Positions 58,171 through 64,000 of a DNA stretch of 64,000 nt are shown piece after piece. The position numbers and the translations under genes were made by a program. Each line of letters starts with the position of its first letter. Within the stretch, counting starts at the first letter, position 1. Source of the DNA: Casp-actino8 sp964563545 (GTDB taxonomy: Bacteria; Actinomycetota; Acidimicrobiia; Acidimicrobiales; Ilumatobacteraceae); the NCBI GenBank assembly GCA_964563545.1, contig CAZLXB010000010.1:1-64000 (forward strand), written 5' to 3'. The notes beneath the pieces were generated by a model. It did not search any database, was not told where the DNA came from, and saw only the letters and a list, made by a program, of their open reading frames with translations.

Positions 58171-59324
58171 GCGTCGACCACGGCACCCGAACCGATCAGT
58201 CGTTCGACGTCGCCGGTCGGGAATCCCCAGTCGGTGAGGATCTCACGAGAATGCTGACCGGGGTGCGCCGGTGGAGTCGCGACCTCGGGAATGGTCCGAG
58301 AGAAACGCGGGGCGGGCGCCGGTTGTTTGACTCCGGCGATCTCGATCACCATCTTGCGCTCGACGTTGTGGGGGTGTCGGGCCGCTTCGCTCATCGTGAG
58401 AACCGGCGCGAAGCACACATCGGTGGCTTCCATGATCGAACACCATTCGTCGCGCGTCTTGGTCCGGAACACGTCGGCGATCCGCCGCTTCAGATGTGGC
58501 CAACTCGACTTGTCCATCTGCTTGGCGAACTCGGGATCACCGTCGAGGCCGGTGAGGCGGAGCAATTCGGCGTAGAACTGGGGCTCGATCGAGCCGATCG
58601 AGACGTACTTGCCGTCCTTGCACTCGTAGGCGTCGTAGAAATGGGCGCCGGTGTCGAGGAGGTTCGTACCGCGATTGTTCTCGTCGTGTGCGCCCATCTG
58701 GGAGAACGCCCAGAACATCGTCATGAGGATCGCCGTACCATCGACCATCGCCGCGTCGACGACTTGCCCGCGGCCACTCTTGACCGACTCGAGGAGCGCG
58801 CAGACCACACCGAAGGCGAGGAACATTCCCCCACCGCCGAAGTCGCCCACCATGTTCATCGGCGGTACCGGGCCTTCACCGGCTCGTCCGAAATGCGCCA
58901 GCGCGCCGGCGAGCGAGATGTAGTTGATGTCGTGACCGGCGGCCTGCGCATACATGCCGGTCTGACCCCAACCGGTCATTCGCCCGAAGACGAGTTTGGG
59001 ATTGCGCTTCTGACACACATCGGGGCCGACCCCGAGTCGCTCCATCACACCGGGACGAAAGCCTTCGATCAACGCATCGGCCGATTCGACGAGACGCAGT
59101 AGGGTCTCGACTCCTTCGGGATTCTTCAGATCGATCGCGATGTTGCGCCGACCACGTTGCAGGATGTCGCCACCCGGCGTGGCCGGAGCGGGTCCGCGGA
59201 CCGCCTGACTACGTTCGACACGAATGACCTCGGCGCCCATGTCGGACAGCAACATCGCTGCGAACGGACCCGGGCCGATTCCGGCGATTTCGATGATGCG
59301 ATAACCAGAGAGCGGACCAGCCAT
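58167..59324 (-). CDS. CoA-transferase family III (CaiB/BaiF) / alpha-methylacyl-CoA racemase-like
   Basis: A protein of 385 residues. GYRIIEIAGIGPGPFAAMLL, MGAEVIRVER, KNPEGVETLLRLV and EGFRPGVMERLG form the N-terminal CoA-binding part. AGHDINYISLAGAL and VDAAMVDG resemble alpha-methylacyl-CoA racemases (His and Asp catalytic pair), so racemase activity is likelier than carnitine CoA transfer. The ATG at 59324 has TACGAT (59331-59336) exactly 6 nt upstream, within the 13-bp gap after the hydrolase gene. Confidence 0.92.
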   Translation of the reverse strand: MAGPLSGYRIIEIAGIGPGPFAAMLLSDMGAEVIRVERSQAVRGPAPATPGGDILQRGRRNIAIDLKNPEGVETLLRLVESADALIEGFRPGVMERLGVGPDVCQKRNPKLVFGRMTGWGQTGMYAQAAGHDINYISLAGALAHFGRAGEGPVPPMNMVGDFGGGGMFLAFGVVCALLESVKSGRGQVVDAAMVDGTAILMTMFWAFSQMGAHDENNRGTNLLDTGAHFYDAYECKDGKYVSIGSIEPQFYAELLRLTGLDGDPEFAKQMDKSSWPHLKRRIADVFRTKTRDEWCSIMEATDVCFAPVLTMSEAARHPHNVERKMVIEIAGVKQPAPAPRFSRTIPEVATPPAHPGQHSREILTDWGFPTGDVERLIGSGAVVDA

Positions 59325-59330
59325 GGCCCG

Positions 59331-59336
59331 ATCGTA
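59331..59336 (-). promoter_or_regulatory. -10 hexamer TACGAT, leaderless acyl-CoA racemase-like gene
   Basis: The hexamer lies exactly 6 nt before the ATG at 59324. Confidence 0.55.
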
Positions 59337-59337
59337 T

Positions 59338-60249
59338 TCAGGCTCGGGCGCCCAGCAGCCATTCGGCGTGACCCACATGCGACGCGATGGCGCCGCCGAT
59401 CAGCCCGTGGAGTGGGGCCGGAAGGTCATGTCCCATGTCGGCCACCAACATGAAAGTCGAGCCCGCCACGAGCTCCGCGGTTCGCTCACCACCACTCGGT
59501 GGAATGAGAGTGTCGTCACGTCCGTGGATCACGAGGGTCGGCACCGAGAGTTGCCGCAGACCTTCGGTGCGGCGTCCGCTCGCATAGATAGCCGCCAATT
59601 GCCGAGCGGACCCCTCGGGGTAGAACGATCGGTCGTAGGCGCGCGCGGCCTCGGCTCGCACGGTGACCGGATCGAAGTAGCGCTTGCTCTGCCACACCGA
59701 ATAACGGATCGCGTTCTCGATGTTCTCGGCGCGGTCGGTGGCCGGTGGTGCCAGGAGGACTTCGGCCGCCTCGGGGAGCGGCGATCCGTATTCGGGCTCG
59801 CCCGTCATCGACATGATCGACGTGAGCGAACGAACTCGCGCCGGGTGTTCGATCGCTATGTGCTGCGCGATCATTCCGCCCATCGACGCGCCGACGATGT
59901 GCGCCGATTCGATGCCGAGATGATCGAGAAGACCGATCGCGTCCAGTGCCATGTCGGAGAGCGTGTACGGCACCGGGGGTGGTGCCTGATCGGTGAGGGC
60001 GGCGGCGATCACCGGGTCGACATCGACAGCGACACCGTCGAGTTTGGTGGAAAGACCGCAGTCGCGGTTGTCGAAACGAATGACGTGCAGGCCACGATCG
60101 GCGAGCAGGCGAACGAAGGCATCGGGCCAGGCGATCATCTGCGCGGTGAAGCCCATGACGAGCAGGACCGGCGGGTCGTTCGGCGAACCGAACGTCTCGT
60201 ATTCGAGTTCGACCACGCCGATGTTCGCTCGGACCTTTGCCGTTGCCAT
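59338..60249 (-). CDS. Alpha/beta-fold hydrolase
   Basis: A protein of 303 residues. The nucleophile elbow is HIVGASMGGMIAQ (Ser near residue 122). FDNRDCGLS is the conserved strand/loop, LVIHGRDDTLIPP holds the acid and GHDLP the catalytic His. It resembles small-molecule esterases or haloperoxidase-like hydrolases; the substrate is unknown. TAGTGT (60256-60261) lies 6 nt before the ATG. It is divergent from the LLM gene at 60318. Confidence 0.92.
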   Translation of the reverse strand: MATAKVRANIGVVELEYETFGSPNDPPVLLVMGFTAQMIAWPDAFVRLLADRGLHVIRFDNRDCGLSTKLDGVAVDVDPVIAAALTDQAPPPVPYTLSDMALDAIGLLDHLGIESAHIVGASMGGMIAQHIAIEHPARVRSLTSIMSMTGEPEYGSPLPEAAEVLLAPPATDRAENIENAIRYSVWQSKRYFDPVTVRAEAARAYDRSFYPEGSARQLAAIYASGRRTEGLRQLSVPTLVIHGRDDTLIPPSGGERTAELVAGSTFMLVADMGHDLPAPLHGLIGGAIASHVGHAEWLLGARA

Positions 60250-60255
60250 GATGCG

Positions 60256-60261
60256 ACACTA
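60256..60261 (-). promoter_or_regulatory. -10 hexamer TAGTGT, leaderless hydrolase gene
   Basis: The hexamer lies exactly 6 nt before the ATG at 60249. Confidence 0.55.
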
Positions 60262-60305
60262 GTGAGGTTCGCCCGGCGGACGATCAGTCGACCTACGTCG
60301 TCCGG

Positions 60306-60311
60306 TACGGT
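60306..60311 (+). promoter_or_regulatory. -10 hexamer TACGGT, leaderless LLM oxidoreductase gene
   Basis: The hexamer lies exactly 6 nt before the ATG at 60318. Confidence 0.6.
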
Positions 60312-60317
60312 GGCGGC

Positions 60318-61226
60318 ATGTTCGACAACACCCGGTTCGGAGTTCACACCGGCCTGCAGCACACCTCGTACGACGTCCTGAAGCCCCTGTGGCGCAAGAT
60401 CGAAGATCTCGGTTTCGACTGGATCTCGATCTGGGATCACTTCTACGGCGCGACCGGTAAACCCGACGATGCGGCCTGCTACGAAGCGGTCGCCATGCAC
60501 GCCGCGCTGGCTGCCGAGACCTCCCGTGTTCGTGTCGGTTCGCTCGTGTACTCCATCGGGTATCGCCATCCGGCCGTGCTCGCCAAGATGATCACCGCCA
60601 TCGATCATGTCTCGGGCGGACGTGCCGACATGGGCCTCGGGGCCGGTTGGGCCGTCGTCGAGTACAACGCGTACGGCATCCCGTTCCCAGAGGTCAAGAC
60701 CCGCATGGATCAACTCGAGGAAGCCGTCCAGTGCGTCCGCGGCCTCCTCCATCAGGACGTCACGTCGTTCGCCGGAGAATGGTTCTCACTACACGAGGCT
60801 CGCAACGAACCGCGTCCGATCCAGAAACGTCTTCCGATCTGGATCGGTGGTGGCGGTGAGAAGCGGACCTTGGCGATCACCGCCCGGTACGCCGACGGCT
60901 GGAACGTTCCCTTCGTCTCACCCGAGGCCTTCGCCCACAAGAGTGCGGTTCTCACCCAGCACTGCGAGAGAGTCGGACGTGATCCGTCCGCGGTTCGGCG
61001 CACGGTCAACGTGGGCATCGCCTGGACCGAGGAAAGTCTGCGCGCTCAGTTCGGCATGCTCGCCGACGGCGTACGTCCCGGCGTCCTGACCGGAACCGAC
61101 GACCAAGTGATCGACCGCATCGGCCAGTACGTCGAAGCCGGTGCCGATCAGATCAACCTCGCGTTGCGCGCCCCGTTCGACGTCGAGGCGCTCGATCGTT
61201 TCGCGGCCACCCTCCGACTCGCCTGA
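60318..61226 (+). CDS. LLM class F420-dependent oxidoreductase
   Basis: A protein of 302 residues of the luciferase-like barrel: RFGVHTGLQ near the start, SIWDHFYGATGKPDD, LGSLVYS-like VRVGSLVYSIGYRHPAVLAK, MGLGAGWAVVEYNAYGIPF and PIWIGGGGEKRTL. It is close in type to the gene at 11606-12559. It precedes galK by 6 nt, so the two probably share a transcript. Cofactor F420 is likely but unproved. Confidence 0.92.
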   Translation: MFDNTRFGVHTGLQHTSYDVLKPLWRKIEDLGFDWISIWDHFYGATGKPDDAACYEAVAMHAALAAETSRVRVGSLVYSIGYRHPAVLAKMITAIDHVSGGRADMGLGAGWAVVEYNAYGIPFPEVKTRMDQLEEAVQCVRGLLHQDVTSFAGEWFSLHEARNEPRPIQKRLPIWIGGGGEKRTLAITARYADGWNVPFVSPEAFAHKSAVLTQHCERVGRDPSAVRRTVNVGIAWTEESLRAQFGMLADGVRPGVLTGTDDQVIDRIGQYVEAGADQINLALRAPFDVEALDRFAATLRLA

Positions 61227-61232
61227 TCTCCC

Positions 61233-62192
61233 GTGGTCGAATCCTCGGCCCGCGGCCGGGTCAACCTGATCGGCGACCACACCGATTACACCGGTGGTCT
61301 GGTGTTGCCCATGGTTCTCGACTGTCGAACGACGATCGAGGGAGAGTTCACCTCCGACCACGAGTGGTATCTCGAGTCAGCCGACGAACCCGAGCCGACG
61401 CGTTTCGCGGTTCCCGACGTCGATCCGGCCCGGGTGGAGCCACGATGGGGTCGTTACGTCGCCGCCGTCATCCGTGAAGTGCGGGAACTCGGTGTGTCGA
61501 TCCCCGGTTTTCGCGGCCGGGTGACCACCACGATTCCGATCGGTTCGGGCCTCTCGTCGAGCGCGGCCCTCGAGGTCGCCGTCGCGCGAATCGCCCTCGA
61601 GGACGTTTCGGTGCCGATCACCGCCACCGAGGTCGCGCAACTCTGCCGCCGGGCCGAACACGCAGCATCGGGTGTCCCGTGCGGAATCATGGATCAGCTC
61701 TGCATCGTGGCGGGTCGACCCGGACACGCGACGCTCATCGATTGTCATTCGCTCGACATCACCCACTTCGCCCTCCCCGACCATCTCGAAGTGATGGTCG
61801 AGTTCATCGCGCCACGCACATTGGCCGGCAGCGAGTACGCCGATCGTGTGATCGAGACACACCGAGCCGAGCAGATGATCGGACCGTTGCGAACAGCCGC
61901 GATGTCCGACGTGGAGGGAATCGACGACCCGCTCATCCGAAGGCGAGCACGACACGTCGTGACCGAGAACGCGCGGGTTCGGGACTTCGTGACTGCTCTG
62001 GCGGCGAGGGACGACGACGAACTCGGACGTCTCATGGTCGAGAGTCATCGAAGCCTGGCCACCGACTTCGGGACGTCCAACCCGACGATGGACGCCGCCG
62101 TCGAACGACTGTTGGCCATGCCCGGCGTCATCGGTGCCCGCATGACGGGAGGCGGATTCGGCGGCTGCGTCGTCGCCCTCCGGCGTCGCTGA
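61233..62192 (+). CDS. galK: Galactokinase (GHMP kinase family)
   Basis: A protein of 319 residues phosphorylating galactose at C1. ARGRVNLIGDHTDYTGG lies near the N-terminus (about 6-22), PIGSGLSSSAALEVA is the GHMP ATP loop, CGIMDQ holds the catalytic Asp, and MTGGGFGGCVVAL is the third motif. It is shorter than the usual 380 residues, mainly because about 20 N-terminal residues and some loops are missing. The GTG at 61233 follows the LLM stop by 6 nt. No other Leloir gene is adjacent, so the sugar could differ. Confidence 0.9.
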   Translation: MVESSARGRVNLIGDHTDYTGGLVLPMVLDCRTTIEGEFTSDHEWYLESADEPEPTRFAVPDVDPARVEPRWGRYVAAVIREVRELGVSIPGFRGRVTTTIPIGSGLSSSAALEVAVARIALEDVSVPITATEVAQLCRRAEHAASGVPCGIMDQLCIVAGRPGHATLIDCHSLDITHFALPDHLEVMVEFIAPRTLAGSEYADRVIETHRAEQMIGPLRTAAMSDVEGIDDPLIRRRARHVVTENARVRDFVTALAARDDDELGRLMVESHRSLATDFGTSNPTMDAAVERLLAMPGVIGARMTGGGFGGCVVALRRR

Positions 62193-62193
62193 C

Positions 62194-62811
62194 TCAGCGA
62201 TCCAGCAGCCGACGCTTCTCCGCCTCGAACTCCTCGACGGATATCGACCCACGGTCGCGAAGACCCTCCAACTTCTCGAGTTGCGTGGCAATGTCGGCAG
62301 CCGAGGTGGGCGCGTTGAAGGTCCGCCGCTGGTTCTCCTCCATCTGAAGGTGGATCAGATTCTGCACCTCGTCGGGTCGGAGGATGTCGGTGAACCGTTG
62401 CTGACCGTCCTCGCCACCGGACTCGATCAGTAGGTCGCCGGCCTTGATCATCCGCTCGAAGATCGACTGGTTGAAACTCACGTTGTTCACACGCTCGAGG
62501 GGAATCTCGATGCCTCGTTTGGCCACCACACCGCTGCGCGCAATGAGTCGATCCGACGTGATCACGAAGTGCGTGGTCCGCCACTTGAGCCAGCGACCAC
62601 CCAACCAGAGGACCGAGAGCAGAGCCACGATGCCAGCGATCCAACGCACCGCCGACTCCCATGCCGCGTCACCGAGCGCGACGAGCGACCACAGAAAGAG
62701 CGGGGCCGACACGACGACGGCCATCCCCGGTCGGGCGAAGTACCACCAGTGCGGGTGGATGTCGAGGGCCACCTCTTCGTCATCGTTGAGGAGTCGTTGC
62801 GGATACGGCAT
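62194..62811 (-). CDS. PH-domain (bPH2) membrane protein with SHOCT C-terminus
   Basis: A protein of 205 residues. Two membrane helices (about 27-48 and 56-75) are followed by a bacterial PH domain (about 76-140; FVITSDRLIARSGVVAKRGIEIPLERV-region) and a C-terminal SHOCT-like motif (LEKLEGLRDRGSISVEEFEAEK). Such proteins sit in the cell membrane with an unknown role. The ATG at 62811 has TAGGGT (62818-62823) exactly 6 nt upstream. It converges on galK, 1 nt away. Confidence 0.9.
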   Translation of the reverse strand: MPYPQRLLNDDEEVALDIHPHWWYFARPGMAVVVSAPLFLWSLVALGDAAWESAVRWIAGIVALLSVLWLGGRWLKWRTTHFVITSDRLIARSGVVAKRGIEIPLERVNNVSFNQSIFERMIKAGDLLIESGGEDGQQRFTDILRPDEVQNLIHLQMEENQRRTFNAPTSAADIATQLEKLEGLRDRGSISVEEFEAEKRRLLDR

Positions 62812-62817
62812 GGCCCG

Positions 62818-62823
62818 ACCCTA
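62818..62823 (-). promoter_or_regulatory. -10 hexamer TAGGGT, leaderless PH-domain gene
   Basis: The hexamer lies exactly 6 nt before the ATG at 62811. Confidence 0.55.
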
Positions 62824-62895
62824 GTCAGACGCCCGTCGTCGTCGACCGCGTCCGGGCCGAGAGCCGATCGACACCGACGGCGTACTCTTGCCTCC

Positions 62896-64000
62896 ATGTC
62901 CACGAGCCCGGTGACCGACGAAGTCCTCGCCGGACTCGATCCGGTTCAGTCGGCCGCCGTCACGTCGACGGCTCCCCTCCTCGCGATCATCGCCGGGGCC
63001 GGATCGGGAAAGACCACCGTTCTCACGCGGCGGGTCGCGCACCGTTGTCTGACCGGAGTCGCCGACGCCTCGCACACGGTCGTGCTCACGTTCACCCGAC
63101 AGGCGGCCGGTGAACTTCGCCGCCGATTGAACACCCTCGGACTTCGTGACCAGCCGATCGCCGGCACCTTCCACTCCGTCGCCCTGAGACTCCTTCGTCA
63201 GTACTGGGACGACCACGATCGACGACATCCGACTCTCGTCGCCGATCGCTCCCGACTCGTGGGCGAGGTCATGGGCGCGCGTCGCACGGGGCGTCTCCAC
63301 GACATCGTGGGCGACATCGATTGGGCGCGCGCCCGTCGTGTGACCCCGGATCGGCTCGAATCCACGGCACGTGATGCCGGCCGTACCTCGCGCGCGGGTT
63401 GGGGTGAAGTCGCCAAGGTGATGAAAGACGTCGAGGCGCTGAAGCGCAAGCGCGGTGTGATCGACCTCGACGACCTACTCGAACTCCACATCTCGATCGC
63501 CGTCGAAGACCCCTCGTTCGCGGCTTCCAATCGCTGGCGACTCCGACACTTCTTCGTCGACGAGGCCCAGGACATCAACCCGCTTCAAGAAGCCGTACTC
63601 GACGGGTGGCGAGGAGGACGCGACGACCTGACTTTGGTCGGTGATCCGTCGCAGGCGATCTACGGCTTCAACGGTGCTGACTCGCGTCTGCTGCTACGCC
63701 TCGAGGATCGTTTCCCCGGTATCGAGGTCGTGCGACTCGATCAGAACTACCGATGCACTCCTCAGATCGTCACGACCGGACTCAATGCCCTGGCGAGTGG
63801 CTCTGGACCCGTCCCACCACTACGGTCGACCCGCTCCCACGGCGAGGTTCCGATCGCCTATCGCTTCGCCGACGAGTCGGCCGAGGCCGCGGGCATCGCC
63901 CAGATCGTTCCCGGCCTTCGACTCCCGATGGGTCGCTGGCGCGACCTCGCGGTACTCGCCCGCACGAACGCACAATTGCCGGCGATCAAAGCAGCGCTCG
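62896..64000 (+). CDS. UvrD/Rep-type (superfamily 1) DNA helicase, partial
   Basis: The frame is open from the ATG at 62896 to the window end (368 codons). Helicase motifs: LDPVQSAAV (Q motif), AGAGSGKTT (34-41, Walker A), LTFTRQAAGEL (Ia), VDEAQDINPLQ (II), LVGDPSQAIYGFNGA (III) and LDQNYRC (IV). The region between Ia and II is short, as in UvrD2-type actinobacterial helicases, but the C-terminal domain needed to decide is outside the window. TACTCT (62883-62888) lies 7 nt before the ATG. Confidence 0.93.
   Translation, partial: MSTSPVTDEVLAGLDPVQSAAVTSTAPLLAIIAGAGSGKTTVLTRRVAHRCLTGVADASHTVVLTFTRQAAGELRRRLNTLGLRDQPIAGTFHSVALRLLRQYWDDHDRRHPTLVADRSRLVGEVMGARRTGRLHDIVGDIDWARARRVTPDRLESTARDAGRTSRAGWGEVAKVMKDVEALKRKRGVIDLDDLLELHISIAVEDPSFAASNRWRLRHFFVDEAQDINPLQEAVLDGWRGGRDDLTLVGDPSQAIYGFNGADSRLLLRLEDRFPGIEVVRLDQNYRCTPQIVTTGLNALASGSGPVPPLRSTRSHGEVPIAYRFADESAEAAGIAQIVPGLRLPMGRWRDLAVLARTNAQLPAIKAAL

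Overview
The window is a 64 kb piece of a GC-rich (about 65 % by eye) actinobacterial chromosome. It probably comes from a metagenome assembly, because a 100-N scaffold gap sits inside one gene. The gene content points to class Acidimicrobiia: a DUF2469 protein beside yraN, several LLM-class (F420/flavin) oxidoreductases, class II DAHP synthase, GTP-dependent PEP carboxykinase and GTG-rich starts. The class is an inference, not proved here. I see no phage, transposon, insertion sequence or CRISPR array. It is almost entirely a tightly packed core-genome region with many 1-8 nt gene overlaps (GTGA, ATGA, TGATG).

Layout. 0-1.6 kb: the end of an operon with a degenerate LCP-type protein and nadD. 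1.9-6.2 kb: an atypical sigma-70 factor, a strong terminator, aroG, a serine hydrolase and an MFS transporter. 6.2-11.5 kb (minus): thiolase, histidine phosphatase, membrane hydrolase, zinc-ribbon coiled-coil protein and a class A penicillin-binding protein. 11.6-15.2 kb: a coupled three-gene operon (LLM oxidoreductase, Gfo/Idh/MocA dehydrogenase, Tat/lipobox dimethylformamidase-like protein). 15.2-16.6 kb: two tandem paralogous LuxR-type regulators. Then come tRNA-Val, a canonical group 2 sigma factor, an inositol-phosphatase-like gene, two unknown genes, a second LLM gene with an aldo-keto reductase, an APC permease, tRNA-Met and tRNA-Asn, recA with an SOS box, a class III aminotransferase, tRNA-His and tRNA-Lys, psuG with an RNA methyltransferase, and rpe.

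31-53 kb is the classical bacterial housekeeping block on the minus strand: recG, rsmD, coaD, DUF177, rpmF, plsX, acpP, rnc, mutM, smc, ftsY, ffh, rpsP, khpA, rimM, trmD, rplS, DUF2469, yraN. It links protein export, ribosome assembly, lipid synthesis and chromosome segregation. Lineage-specific genes are inserted in it: an I78-like lipoprotein between ftsY and ffh, and a DUF2079 membrane protein. lepB and rnhB are missing from their usual place. 53-64 kb carries rpmB, a cold-shock-like protein, pckG, two membrane or lipoproteins, a coupled acyl-CoA transferase / LmbE deacetylase / phosphatase set, an alpha/beta hydrolase, a third LLM gene, galK, a PH-domain membrane protein and the start of a UvrD-type helicase.

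The most striking window-wide signal is regulatory. More than twenty genes have a -10 hexamer of form TANNNT (or CANNNT) placed 6-9 nt before the start codon, exactly 6 nt in fifteen cases, so their mRNAs are predicted to be leaderless. Ribosomal and tRNA genes instead use a TTGGG(C/G)-N18-TANNNT promoter. I used these signals to choose many start codons. No clearly new defence or mobile system is visible. The best leads are the tandem LuxR pair with its dyad and G10 tract, the coupled LLM/Gfo/dimethylformamidase-like operon, and the promoter architecture itself.
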